From NCBI GenBank assembly GCA_021234155.1, contig JAJEKV010000066.1:4821153-4885152 (forward strand): a DNA stretch of 64,000 bases, written 5' to 3'. This stretch comes from Isoetes taiwanensis. Its lineage: Eukaryota > Streptophyta > Lycopodiopsida > Isoetales > Isoetaceae. A program made the position numbers and the translations under genes. The notes under the pieces are model-generated. The model worked only from the letters and a program-made list of their open reading frames with translations. It was not told the origin of the DNA and did not search any database. Positions 21,062 through 32,633 of the stretch are shown here, in pieces (positions within the stretch are counted from its first letter, which is position 1; every line of letters starts with the position of its first letter).

Positions 21062-23484
21062 AAGTTCAATCATGTCTAGCAGATTTGGAGCAAGTTTGCT
21101 CAACAGTATAGAAGTCTACAAAGGGGGACCAGGATTTCAGATATGGAAGGATGCCATAATGCATGTCCTGGATGTAGAGGACCTCTGGGAGGTAGTTGAT
21201 CCAAATAGCCAAGTGTCTGCAGCGGTACTGACAAGAACAGCCTCTACAGGGTCAGTAGTTGGAGCTGTTGATGGGCAACAAACTGCAGAGACTGCAGGAG
21301 CAGGTGCAGGAGGCTCAGGAGCAGCAGGCTCAGGTGCAGCAGGCTCAGGAACAAGCACTGGACGCTCTGGAGGAGGTAACAGTGCAGGAGGAGCAAAATC
21401 CTTGCAAGCAAAAATTAAAGAAGCCCAAGGGATCATAACTTGTAAGGTAAGTCCTTACGTTTGAAATTAAGATCTCTCAGTCCAAGGGACATGTGGAAAT
21501 TTCTTCTTAAGCATTATGAGGAAAAAACATCTTCACAAATAGATCTATTGGAAAATGAGCTAAGAAATCTAAAACTTAGAGAGGAAGAAGATGTATCCGA
21601 ATTCTTTAACAAGTTTGACAACTTGATTGCTGATCTAGAGGGTGCTGGGATTGCCATATCTGAGAGGAGTCAGGTACTGCAAATTTCAAGGGCCATAGCA
21701 GAAAATGAGACCTTATCATTGTTTATTAGAAACACAAGTAAAAGTAGAGAAGAGGCAGAGGTTATGCTTAGAACTGAATGGGAGCAAAAGAAGGTATTAA
21801 GGCAAAGCCAAAATCAGGAAACCCCAGAGATATTAATGCTGAAAAAGAGAGGAAAAATAATCACCTTTGCTTGTTCATGAAGCGGGGCACTATAAAAGTG
21901 AATGCCCTAAAAAAAAAAAAAAAAGAATTTAATTGCTATAACTGTGGGGGTAGAAGTCATGCCGCATCCAAGTGTCCCACACCTAAAAATTATGGCAGAA
22001 CTTCTAGAGGAAGAGGTGAATCCAGCAGTGGAAGATCTGGTAGAGGCAGGGGTCGAAGCCATGAGAGAGCATTCATTGCTCAAGAAGAACAAAAAGTCAA
22101 AACTAAAGCAGAAGCAGAAGATGAAGATGAGGTATTAAATGATTTTGCAGTTGTTAATGAGAATATGGGTACTAATTATTCTGATCATTTAATAGTTGAT
22201 TCTGGAGCTGAAAGATCAGTAGTAAGGAATGCTGAACTCTTGAAAAAATTCACAACTGCAAAATCCAGAAAAATTCAAGTTGGAAATGGGGCTTTACAAG
22301 ATATTGAAGGGAGTGGTCTCACTGCTGAGTTAGAAGACTTAAATGGAAATATCATAAATATAGAGGATGTTTTGTGTGTTCGGCTATAATTAAAAATCTT
22401 ATTTCAGTGAGTCAATTGTGTGACTTGGGTTATAGAGTAACATTTGAAGCTGAGCAATGTAATGTTTTTCTCAAAGATGAATTGAAGTTTTATGCCAAAC
22501 GAGTTGGAAATTTGTTTGAGTTAAACAATCTTGTACATTGTGGTGTGAATGCCATATCAGAAGTTGATGTAGATCTACGGCATAGCATGACATTAGCTCA
22601 CACGCATTATAAGAAATTAGAAGTGTTGCACAAACAAGGTCGATACATTATTATGACAATAAAATCAACCAAATTTGTGAAGGGTGTGCACTTGGGAAGT
22701 TACGCATTGCCATTTACAAAAGGACAATCTAAGACTCATCAAATTCGGAATTAGTGCATCTTGATTTGTGTGGCCCATTGAATGTAAGAGGAAGAGGAAA
22801 CAAAAGATATTTTATAACTTTTCTTCGATGACCATAGCGCAGAAAATGCAAAATATATTGCTTGGGAAAGAAATCACATGCACTTAATGCTTTCAAGCAA
22901 TATGTGGCGTAAAATGGAAAGAGAAATGTGTCATAAGTTTAAATGTATCGGATGATCAGGATAGAGGAGGGAATATCTATGCGCAAAGTTTAAAACATTA
23001 CGCATTACACATGGTATTAAAAGACAATTAACATGCGGTACACTCCTCAACAGAATGGAGTTTTCAAAAAAAACGGGACACTTATGGATCTGTGGAGATC
23101 TATGCTAAAAGAAAGTGGACCGCCAAATTATCTTTGGGTGGAAGCTTTGCAACCGCCATGGAAATTCAGAATAACCTGCCGCCTACATCAGCCTAGATGG
23201 GAACATACCAAATGTTGTATGGAACCCGGATGCCAAGGTAGACTATATGAAATACAAGGTATATGGTTGTTTGGTATACACCCATGTCCCTTCTCAGAGT
23301 TAAGGAAAAAATTGGACAATAGATGCGAGATAGGGTTTTGGTTGGATATGACAATGAAGCTAAGGGATATAGAGTGTACAATCCACGAAACAAAATTATT
23401 ATGATAGGTCGAGATGTCTTATTTAATGAAAGGGTATTATACAAAACAAGGTACAAAAAGGAATAAGAATAGTATCCGGGAAAG

Positions 23485-24079
23485 GTAACTTTCATTTTCA
23501 ATTAATTAGAGTTAATGTTCATTTCTAGCACTAATCGATAGAGAAAGCGGTGAACATGATGGTGTTGGAGCTGTCATTAAGAGAGCCCTAACTCATGAGA
23601 TGTTAAAATGAAATTACATGCCACTTAGAAATGCACATGATGTAGTGGTTTTTTGAAAAACATTTCGGTGACAACATGACAATGGAAGGCAAGGGACGGA
23701 TACTGGTGTCTTTGTTGAGCTATTTGGATTTTATACATTCTAATTTGTGAGCTTGTGAATGCTTGTGTTTGGATGTGATATTTTTGGGAAGTTGGCATAG
23801 GAGATGTTGATAGAAGTGAAAGGTATGATTGTGCAACTCTATCTGGCTCTAGCAAATTTCATTCCATCAGTGCCTACTCAAAGAACTAACTTGGAGACTC
23901 AAGTGGCACATATGAACTTCACATGTTTACGTCATAATTAATTCTTGGGTTAGGAAATATGCAAAGTGTCTCTACATTGCTAGAATAGGCACGTGGTCAT
24001 ACCCTGAATTAAAACCTATGGGTCTTTGGCTATGTTGAGGAAGTTTGTTGAAGGCCCTGTTTTTTGAAGGAGATCATGA
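23485..24079. other. Unassigned, possible remnant of the split gene
   Basis: No long ORF. A short reading FFEGDHEWKSDI just before 24,080 could be eroded coding sequence of the same host gene. Otherwise it is AT-rich without motifs. Confidence 0.3.
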
Positions 24080-24538
24080 GTGGAAATCAGATATCATTCT
24101 TTGTTGGAGATAACTTTCTTTGTCAATGCTGAGCCTAACAACAAGGAGAAGGTAGACTTTTATATTTTAAAATGCATTAGAACAAAGCATATTATACAAA
24201 ATGCAAACAAAGATCCTTGGGGGCAAAAGTTTGACAGGAATGAAATAGTTATTACTGGAAAATATTACAAGTTAATTAATGGTAACTTGTATGAATTGCT
24301 AGAACACGAGCCAGAGTGCAATGTATACAACCATTTGGTTTTGGCTGTTAATTTTGATATGACCAGATTGAGGAACAACCTGTTTGAGCTCCCTGACATT
24401 GTGGAAGACCATATTATGGATAGCTTGCATCAAAGCACATCCATTTATGCTCAAGAAGTTTTAGAGTCTAAAGGAAATGAGCTGAAAGGAAAGAAGAAAT
24501 CAAAAGCAAAAGCAGCAAAAGGCAAAGATGCTTTGTGA
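24080..24538 (+). pseudogene. Candidate 3' exon of the unrecognised gene
   Basis: 152-codon ORF (the first ~12 codons may be non-native) reading NAEPNNKEKVDFYILKC, DRNEIVITGKYYKLINGN and LYELLEHEPECNVYNH, and ending in a Lys-rich tail GKKKSKAKAAKGKDAL then stop. The composition is gene-like, and the basic tail suggests nucleic-acid or nuclear association (inference). It sits on the same strand and immediately past the Copia that interrupts the 19,249 gene, hence the proposed link. After the stop comes a 3'-UTR-like AT-rich sequence with three CCATATTGTAAATTGT units (about 24,547-24,605). Confidence 0.45.
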
Positions 24539-24617
24539 TTAAAACTGTAAATTGTAAACCATATTGTAAATTGTGAACCATATTGTAAATTGTAAATCAT
24601 ATTATAAATTTGTAGGA

Positions 24618-24710
24618 TCAAATTTGTTGATCAAATTGGTTGTCATAATGAAATATGTAAACAAAACTTATATTCATGGACTTGGAATGTTTGAGCAATC
24701 ATATCACTTA
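24618..24710 (+). repeat. 93-bp direct repeat, copy 1
   Basis: Identical to 26,528-26,620 except for one visible base (G/T within TTGGTTGTCAT). It lies in the presumed 3' UTR of the 24,080 ORF. Confidence 0.85.
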
Positions 24711-24852
24711 AATATGTAGCACAATAACAGGGGGTTAGTTTTAGATTTTTATACGCTTTTTCACATGGTTTTTCTATGATTTCGTTGTTGTATTCGTTGA
24801 GGTGTACTAAATAGTATTTCTAGAGTGCACCCTTTATGGGCCGTTGATTTTC
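24711..24852 (+). repeat. Dispersed repeat family B, copy 1
   Basis: Begins AATATGTAGCA..ATAACAGGGGG and ends CTAGAGTGCACCCTTTATGGGCCGTTGATTTT. The same ends and spacing occur at 39,522-39,661, and the first ~40 bp also at 25,551. Class unknown. Confidence 0.7.
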
Positions 24853-24879
24853 GTTGGTTGGAACAATCCGAGGGTTGTT

Positions 24880-25036
24880 GTCTGCACATGCATGTGCATG
24901 TGTGTGCATGTGCATGTGCATGTATATGCATGTGCATGTGTATTGTGCAAGTGCAAGTGCAAGTGCAAGTGCAAGTGCAAGTGCATGTGCATGTGCATGT
25001 GTGCATGTGTGTGCATGTGTGCATATGCATGTGCCC
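24880..25036. repeat. Hexanucleotide minisatellite (GTGCAT / GTGCAA)
   Basis: Blocks of GTGCAT, then about seven uninterrupted GTGCAA units (about 24,947-24,984), then GTGCAT/GTGTGCAT variants. ORFs across it on both strands (His-Met/Cys-Thr repeats) are artefacts of the repeat. Confidence 0.9.
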
Positions 25037-25042
25037 TCTTTG

Positions 25043-25889
25043 ATTCTTATTGCCGGAGTGGATTTTACTACCACGAGATGGATTTTTTGCTCACACTTAC
25101 AAAGGTATTTGTTTTTTAATGTTTCTTCAGTTAGCATAATGTTTTCTTTTACAAGGTATTGGTTTCCTGATTCTACAATGTAGTGCTGCAAAATCCCCTT
25201 TTGTTTCCTTCCTAATATTTGCTGCAGATTCAAGTTTAGGCCCTCTGTTTCCTTCCAACTCTTGGATATTCCTGGCTGCCGGATTGTTCATAGCAGCCAG
25301 CCTTTAGCTTCAATCAACAAATGGATTCTTATGCACACAACAAAGGATTATTCCCGCGCTTTTTCCATGTCACGCAAATCAGTCAAACAGTGGCCACAAG
25401 AATGCATTTATATTGTAGGTTTGGAACTTTAATCGAACCATAAGGTGAATCATGCATTACCTTTAAGCTAGAGATGGAGCATCCAAAATCATATGGATTG
25501 ATAAACAATGGTGTCATTGGAAAGAGAAATAGTTGTAGCTTTTAAGTAACAATATGTAGCATAAATAACAGGGGGTTTTCTTTGTGTTGCAAACTTTATG
25601 ACTTTCAGAATAATGGGATCAATCTGCTCTATCTTTATGGTAACTTTTACTTATGTTCTATTTATTTTATTGTGATCAAATTCAAAAGCTACGGTGATGA
25701 AAGCCTCAAATGAATTCTAGTTTTTTCTCGGTTCAATTCTAAATTTTTTGTCACAGGGGGAGGGGTGGCGTCCCTAAGGCCCGAAGGGGCCAAAAATTTT
25801 TTTTGGCAACACAAACCATTAACATCCAGCATATAAAAATTAAATCCCCTAACATATAACAACCAACACATAATAACCATTGACATTAA
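25043..25889. other. Unassigned; includes a partial family B repeat
   Basis: No coding content. 25,551-25,590 repeats the left end of family B (AATATGTAGCATAAATAACAGGGGG). The GGCCCGAAGGGGCC patch near 25,775-25,790 is shared with the flank of the fold-back element at 41,750. Confidence 0.4.
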
Positions 25890-26290
25890 CAACCAACATA
25901 TAACTACCATTGACATTAATTAACACAACCATTGGGTCCAACACATTTAAATTAAAATCCCCCTTAAACCCCCTTTGGTTTGGGTGGCATATTCACAGGG
26001 GGTGACGTGGGCATGGCGAGAGCCCTCATAATTGTATTTTTTTGCGCGCGAAATCAACACCATATAGTATTCCACTTGAAATCTTACAATTTTTTTGCGA
26101 ATCTTGTTATCACAAGATAGCAAATTTTGTACTTGCATACCCCACAAACGAGGAACTTTACGCATGCGGTATAGATTAAGGAATAAAGGTGAATATGCCT
26201 ATCCAGCGACTCAATTTGCCCTAGAGTCACTTAGTGTGGTGAATATGCACCCAAACCAAAGGGGGTTTAAGGGGGATTTTAATTTAAATG
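25890..26290. mobile_element. Fold-back (long inverted repeat) element, copy 1
   Basis: The left arm ending ...CACATTTAAATTAAAATCC...TTTGGTTTGGGTG (25,942 on) is complementary to the right arm CACCCAAACCAAAGGGGG...AATTTAAATG ending at 26,290. The outer ~50 bp of the left arm (from CAACCAACATATAAC) has no partner on the right, where the element borders an AT-rich repeat, so the right end is lost. No coding capacity. Same family as 41,786-42,231. Confidence 0.75.
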
Positions 26291-26460
26291 TAAACAAACA
26301 AATGTAAACAAACAAATGTAAACAAATATGTAACCAAACAAAACTTTTATATGTAAACAATCATATGTAAACAATCATATTGCTATCATATGTAAACAAT
26401 CATATTGCTATCGTATTGCTATCATATTGCTATCATATGTTTGAGCAATCATATTGCTAT
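26284..26460. repeat. AT-rich short tandem repeats
   Basis: Runs of AAACAAACAAATGTAAAC, then irregular repeats of CATATGTAAACAATCATATTGCTAT. Likely slippage-generated. Confidence 0.75.
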
Positions 26461-26527
26461 CACATAAATATACAAAAAACATTTGATCACATTTGATCAA
26501 AAATATACAAGTGATCACATTTGTATC

Positions 26528-26620
26528 TCAAATTTGTTGATCAAATTGGTTTTCATAATGAAATATGTAAACAAAACTTATATTCATGGACTTGGAATGT
26601 TTGAGCAATCATATCACTTA
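26528..26620 (+). repeat. 93-bp direct repeat, copy 2
   Basis: Near-identical partner of 24,618-24,710; the next LINE begins about 30 bp further on. Confidence 0.85.
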
Positions 26621-26649
26621 TATTCATATGTAAACCTTTCTATTACATA

Positions 26650-29525
26650 AATAATGGAGAACAGATGCAAAGCAGGATTGACTTGGCTAAATGAAGGTGA
26701 TAAATGCACCAAGTTCTTCTTTAAGTCAGCGAAAGAAAAGAAGAGGTCGTCTACTCTATCAACCATTGCACTAGGCGACGGCTCGACCCTCAAATCCCCA
26801 GGGGATCTAAAAAGGTACTTATATAATCATTTCCAAGGTTTTTTTGGGGAACATAACCTACCATTCCAAGATACATACGAAGAGTTAGTGATCTCAAAAG
26901 TTTCACCTATAATGAGCTCTAGCCAAAAAGATATTCTGAATCGCTCTCTCTCTATGGAGGATCTTGAAAAAGCCACCCTCTTATTGGCTAAGAATAAATG
27001 TCGAGGGTATGGATGGAATTCCCATCGAATTCTACCAATGCAATTGGGAATGGATTAAAATGATATCTTTTCTGCATACAATGCACTTCTTGCAAGCTGA
27101 AAATTTAAACCCAAGATTGAATACAGGTGCGCATTTTTGGTACCTAAGTGCAAGGAGCCAAGCACAATTAATGATTGGAGGCCTATCACACTCCTATCTG
27201 CATTTTACAAAATCATAGCCAAGGCTATGGCAGAGAAGATCAAACCAATTTTAGCGGAAGGTATCTCACAGGCCCAATCTGGCTTCTTACAGGGTAGGAG
27301 TATTACGAGCAATGTGGCGCTGGCTTTTGAAGGGTTGCTTTGGGCGAGGAAAAACAGGGACAAAAAGTAGCCTATCTAAAGCTAGATTTCACCAAGGCAT
27401 ATGACAGCATTAGATGGAGTTTCTTCATAAAATGATGCTCAAAATTTGGGTTGTGGGGATATTTTACGTGAAGGGTAATGAAACTATTGAGATCACTCGA
27501 GCCTGGAGTCTTATTTCAAGGTGAATCATCTCCTATATTTGAGATTAAGAGGGCATCAGGCAAGGTTGTCCCCTTGCTCCCCTTCCTCTTCAATATAGCG
27601 GCCCCAAGCTCTCTCCACAGCTTATTCCTGCAAGCATCGGCAGACGGTCTCATTCGAGGGGACTAGAAATGTGGGGCGGTTCTCAACAAATCAGAACATG
27701 TCACGGGCGACTCATTTACGCTTTATCGGCGAGCAGGAAAACAATATGTCATGTGCGGGACAACCACCGGCCACTTTCTCAATAGCCGGGTTGCCTCATA
27801 AATTGGAAAAAATGCCAGTGATTGGCCTTTGGAGAAACGAGGCATCCCATATGTTTGGAAAGCTTACCATGGAAAATTATCCCCGAGGGTGAACACTCCC
27901 GGCTTGTTAGGAATCCCCTGTGGGGCATTAACATCACTAGTGCGCTAATATGGGATGAAATGCTACTAGGCCTACATAAACACCTAAATTGGTGGAAGGT
28001 AGCAAAGTTATCCCTTGCGGGGAGGATTCTGTGGCAAAACATGTGCTAAGTAATACTTATGTATACATATCATCAATTCTACTTGCTCCGAGGAGAAGGT
28101 GCAGGAGTTAGAAGGGTTGATTCAAACTTTCGCCAGGGGAGGTAATGAAGAAGGTGCAACGATCAAAAATTGCTTGGTGGAAGTGCAAGAGGGACAAAAC
28201 AGAAGGGGAATTGGTATGTTTGACATAGTCTTCTGAGCAAAGTATTAATAGCCAAATTCATATGGATGATTCTTGAGGGGAAAGGGTGAAGTCTCGTGTT
28301 TGCACCTCATCAACCAAGCTCTATTGTATTCTTTGTAAGCATAGTAAGCCTTGTCGTCCAAGGTGTCGCTTCCATGGTCTCTCTTCTTTGATCTCAAGCC
28401 ATGTAAAGAAGCCTCCCCCTTCCTGAAGGGTCTTATTTCGGCTTGGAATGCCATAAAGAAACTATTCACGCTTGATATCAGCAAATTTAAAGCAGGGACC
28501 TCCCCTCCATGGTGGGTACCAGTGGAATTGCACAATAAACAAGGCCCATTAGGTATAGTGGGCGAGACTTAAGGATTGTGAAGAGATGGAAAAAGCGTGG
28601 TATACACTCTTGTGCTCAGTGGTATATGGGGGAGGCCAGTTGGGGAAGCATTTCAAGCCCTGCTTTTGGTTTAAAGGAGGCGGACAAGATAATTTGGGAA
28701 TGTGTGGCTGGGTACTCCCAAACACAATAAATAGAGGAGATCAATGTCCATGGGTCGTACATCCGATACTGACCAAACAAGTTTGTGAAGTCATGCTACT
28801 GATGGTTTGAAGACTAAGGGATTTCTTCCAAAGATCTCCCAAGTGGGAGCTAGTGATCACGGAGGACATCCTTAAAAACATCCGGAGAAACGCTGCTGAA
28901 ATTCCTCCCTCCACCGAATCAACGCCTTTCTTTGGCAAGTGATCCACAGGGGTCCCAAGGGTCAATCATCTAGTCTCCAAATGGGACAATAACGTGAGCC
29001 CACTTTGCCCTATGTGTGAAGAGGAAGAAGAATCTATAGAACATTGTGCGGTGGAATGTGGGATGCTGCAATAAGTATGGGCCCGAGTCCGGATAGGTTC
29101 AATACCCTTAGGAACCAAAGAATTGCTTTGCTAGAATTCTCCCTCCAGAATGGTGTCCCAAGAAGAAGATTTCTTTTCACATAGCCGTGGCCTGGACGAT
29201 CCGGGTCAATATGGAAAAGGAGGAATGCCCGAAGTCTTGGCCGAGAATCGGGAGGTATTCATATCATCAACTCGGCTACTTCACCGGTACTTGAAAGACT
29301 TAAAAATTTAGGCTAGTTTTTAAATGTGAAGAAGAGGTAAAGGAAGAAATATGGGGCACCTATTTTAATGGGTCTAGGTCGGGAAAGAGAATAGTACAAG
29401 CTGAGCTACGTAGCTACCCCCATCTCATATTAGGTGGATGGGTGCACCGCCATGTGGCTTTGTATCATTCTCTCTAAGTAAATAAAATCTTTTTTTATCC
29501 CTCAAAAAAAAAAAAAAAAAAAAAA
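26650..29525 (+). mobile_element. L1-type LINE, 5'-truncated, with poly(A) tail
   Basis: Starts inside the linker between endonuclease and RT (LTWLNEGDKCTKFFFKSAKEKK). RT follows across frames: GMDGIPIEFYQCNW (about 27,010-27,050), WRPITLLSAFYKIIAKAMAEKI (about 27,177-27,243) and QAQSGFLQGRSI (about 27,268-27,305). A zf-RVT finger CPMCEEEEESIEHC lies at about 29,000-29,050. Ends in about 23 A residues (29,503-29,525). Numerous stops and frameshifts; inactive. 5' truncation plus poly(A) is the usual signature of target-primed insertion; no convincing target duplication was seen. Confidence 0.85.
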
Positions 29526-29689
29526 CATATCAACACTATGGAACAAAAATTGTGTTGCATGTATACAAGATCCTCATAATATTTTAAAAAAAAAACAAGC
29601 CTGGTAGATCTTGATAAGATGCTAGGTTAAGTTGCCGGTTTACATGCTGGGACAAACCGCCGAAAAGATCGCTAAATTCCGTAAAGTCT

Positions 29690-32309
29690 TATCTTTTTAA
29701 AAGCAAGATAATTTTTCCTCGAAAGTGTACCAATTCGGAAGGATTTCTTCTTCGGGACCGCTTCCATTATCCCTCGATACATCTGCTAGAACTTCATCAA
29801 TTTGGTCATAGCCGATGTAATGCTCAACTAGCACCTCTTCAAAGATCCTTTTTTTTACATTTCCAAAGATCTTGATCTTCTATATGCTCCATCCTTGCAT
29901 CTTCAAAGAGAAACTTTTTGCAAAAGCAATGTTAGACACATTTCCTGCAACAAGAATTCAATATTAACTACAATTAAATTGAACATGGACTACTATTCAA
30001 ATTTTCGCTTAGACTTACCATTTTTTCAAGGTTCTCGGGCTTGTTCTTGGGGGGGGTCTTCTTGTCTGCTGGGCTGTCCCACTTTGCCGCTGTGGGTCTT
30101 CTTTGTGCAAGATTAATTTAAAATTAATGCATGGAATAAAATAACGGCTAAGGTTAGCCAAATGACTATTTTGTAGCAGGTTTGCCAAGAAAAACGGCTA
30201 AAGTAAATGGAAAAAATGCCCAAAAAAAGGAAGATTTTAGCTTAATTTTTTTGCCGCCCAAGTGAGTTTTTTGGTTGAATAGCCAAACCTTTACCTCCAG
30301 ACATATCCATCAGGACATCAATTAGCTAAACTTAAGATAGAGTGGGCTTGGAAAATGGATAGATTAGCCCCAGATTCAACACTAATGTATGTACTAACTT
30401 AAAGAAATTTTAAATAGGGTTTATATTTTTCTTTTTTTTTTCACTTTCTTTCTTGTTCCAAGTACAAAGTTGAAGCATTAGAGGAAAAGGAACAATGTAG
30501 TCCTTTTTTTTATAGGTTTGAACATGTTTATGTATGTTTGTGTCTTGATTTATGTATTTATAATAATTCAATGTCTTTGCCAAAATACTTGGATTTTTTA
30601 CTAGCGCGATGGCTAATATTTGCCTTTCCATTTTGTGAAAGTTTAGCCAAAAGAAAGAAACTGTGATGGAGAAAAATCATTTAGTTTAACCAAGTATTAG
30701 AAACTTCTAGCCCCAATTTGAAGGTAGTTTAGCTAAACCTATATTGGCTACACTATCATGAATTAATGTAGCTTAAAGAGAAGTTATAATACTAAAACTA
30801 AATGTGTACCTTTTATGGGAGATATGTGAGCAAATTTAACAGGACTCAGCTTGTCAATATCTATAACTGCTCAAATAGAATTGAAGTTAGCACAAAACAA
30901 AAACATTAGAAGATACATTGAACAAGAATACTTACTTGAAACAGGTTTCGAGTCTTTTTTTGTGCTGGCCCTTGTCTTCCTTTTCTTAATTTTTCCAGTC
31001 CTTTCTGCTTTAAAATCAGTACTTGCAGGTTTATTGTACAAAGTGGTGCTATCAACTTCATCCTTCTGCTTCTTATCTTCAGCACTGTTAGCATGTTCAG
31101 TTTCTTCTTCATCTTCATAGTTAGAGTCCTCTTCAATCACAATACTGAATTCTTTGAATCCCAGTTCTTGCAAAATACTGCTTGGGACTTCCTCTCCACA
31201 ACAGGGAACCACACAGTGCTTAGTTTTCAGCACAGTCGAAAAGCAAAAGACATGGTATTTATGTCCACATGGTTTATTTTAATAAACAGGTCATATTCTT
31301 GAGGAAAACAAAGGCCACATGCCTGGCATACATCATTAGTTAGCAAAGGCAAAGAATAGACACCCATACCCAACTCCATCCGAGTTTTGGTACTTTCACT
31401 ATCTTGTTGCATGGCTGAAATATGCTTAGCCTTTGCATGCCACTTCGCCATTGATGCCTCAAATGATGCTATTTCATCCTTCAGCACAGAAATTTCAGCA
31501 CGAATGTGTTCTTCCCCTTTAGAATCTATTTGCAGAAGTGCTGACTCCAAAAGCTCTCGCATAACTTCTTCATCATTCTTTAGTTTTGCAATAGCAAAGC
31601 AACTTTTTTACGGAAAATCACGTTCAAGGTGCGCTCCGGACTTTTGCTTGAATCAGATATTTTTCATATATAGCTTTGCAAGCTATATACGCTCCCAAAG
31701 AACATCACCTTCTTTCCTCAATAAAGACTCTTGTTTTGATAATAGCAACTCCTCTGCATCTCTCTTCATTTCAGCAAGCTTACCCAAGTGATCCAAAATA
31801 GCATTGCTATTCAAACAGTAGCTGCTGGTATCCCCCTTAGAAATCTGGCACTCAGATGTTCGATAAGCTTCTGCAGCAAAACTAGCCCAGTTTACTTTGA
31901 ATTGCCCAGGGTTTGACAAAACTTGTTGGGTATTACTCCAAGCAAAAGTCGAGCAAAGGTTACCCTAACCTCATTGTTGGTAGGCTTGCTTTTACGATAG
32001 ATTCTTTCCAGCCAGGTCATGCAAAGACGTTGGTAAGGGGGGCCCAACAAATTTTAAGTTTATCTTTCCTTTCTGAAGTGGGCATTACCAGACATCAAGA
32101 AAATCATGGTCGGAAACATCCTTGGCCTTCAAATCCTTTGGCTTCTTCCCTTCATTACACAAACCTCTTTTTGTGTGAAATTCGTACTCAGTTCTTGCCA
32201 AAAGCGGTTCTCGATAACATCAAAGCAGTGTTTTTAGTTCAATATCAGTAGATAAAGAAAAAAACATGAGAAATAGAGGGATTTTTACCTCGCCGGACTT
32301 GAGCGCCAT
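29690..32309 (-). pseudogene. Host gene with RING-like zinc finger, decayed
   Basis: Minus-strand gene reading from ATG at 32,309: MALKSGE then donor GAG|GTAAAA (exon 1, 32,309-32,289). Eroded coding follows (FWQELSTNFTQKE; KDLKAKDVSDHDFLDVW, about 32,130-32,080). Then an ORF at 31,919-31,683 (FKVNWASFAAEAYRTSECQ) and a coiled-coil-like segment at 31,562-31,350 (SKGEEHIRAEISVLKDEIAS). A zinc finger at about 31,340-31,190 reads CQACGLCF...PCGHKYHVFCF...KHCVVPCCGEE, with C-x2-C...C-x-H-x2-H-x2-C...C spacing like RING/PHD-type fingers; it is split by a 1-nt shift near 31,280. Next is an acidic then basic tail (30,871-31,190), and a last piece VEHYIGYDQIDEVLADVSRD (about 29,830-29,770) ending ...EEKLSCF stop near 29,695. 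The function would fit a chromatin or ubiquitin-related protein; the family is not named. Confidence 0.5.
29950..30870. other. Intron-like stretch of the minus-strand gene; nothing recognised
   Basis: AT-rich with long homopolymers. A short minus-strand Lys/Gln/Pro-rich reading near 30,120-30,030 could be an exon, but no splice pair is convincing. Confidence 0.3.
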
Positions 32310-32633
32310 AGCTAGATGCTGGAATTCATAAGAGTAGCAGAATAAACCGAACTTCCCAATTTTTTTTTTTTTTTTTTTTTGAGGGCAAGGTGGGTTTTTT
32401 TTTTTTAATTTAGAAAATTACATAAGAAAAAAAAGTGAGGTAGCTCACTTTCATGGCATCCTTCCTAAGAGGAGGATATTCCAAGAACTGATAGCTATAA
32501 AAACTATGGAATATGAGCAATAAAAGCCTAAATCTAACCTTTGGCATAGAGAGGCCAAAAGTAAGCCAAAACCATAGGTTATAATACCACTTATAGATTT
32601 TAGTGTTCATTTGGTACTTTCCTGTCATGATCT

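Larger units (their letters stand above)
20184..23480 (+). mobile_element. Ty1/Copia retrotransposon lacking RT, RNase H and 3' LTR
   Basis: 5' LTR 20,184-21,047, primer site 21,049-21,061. Gag 21,060-21,880 has a DLWEVV segment and a UBN2-like part (PRDMWKFLLKHYEEKTSSQI, about 21,481-21,540). CCHC knuckle CYNCGGRSHAASKC is at about 21,936-21,980. Protease LIVDSGAERSVV lies at about 22,188-22,225. Integrase remnants include LVHLDLCGPLNVRG (about 22,750-22,790) and YTPQQNGVF (about 23,037-23,063). The sequence fades after RDVLFNE-like text near 23,430, and no RT, RNase H or second LTR follows, so the 3' half was deleted. Several frameshifts. The insertion point is inside an exon of the 19,249 gene. 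Confidence 0.85.

Noticed and set aside
21137-21436. Minus-strand ORF rich in Pro/Ala/Glu opposite Copia gag
   Set aside because: It is the antisense of the Gly/Ala/Ser-coding repeat in gag.
24761-25233. Overlapping ORFs on both strands through the hexamer array (His-Met, Cys-Thr, Ala-Leu repeats)
   Set aside because: All six frames of a 6-bp repeat without stops stay open; the translations are artefacts.
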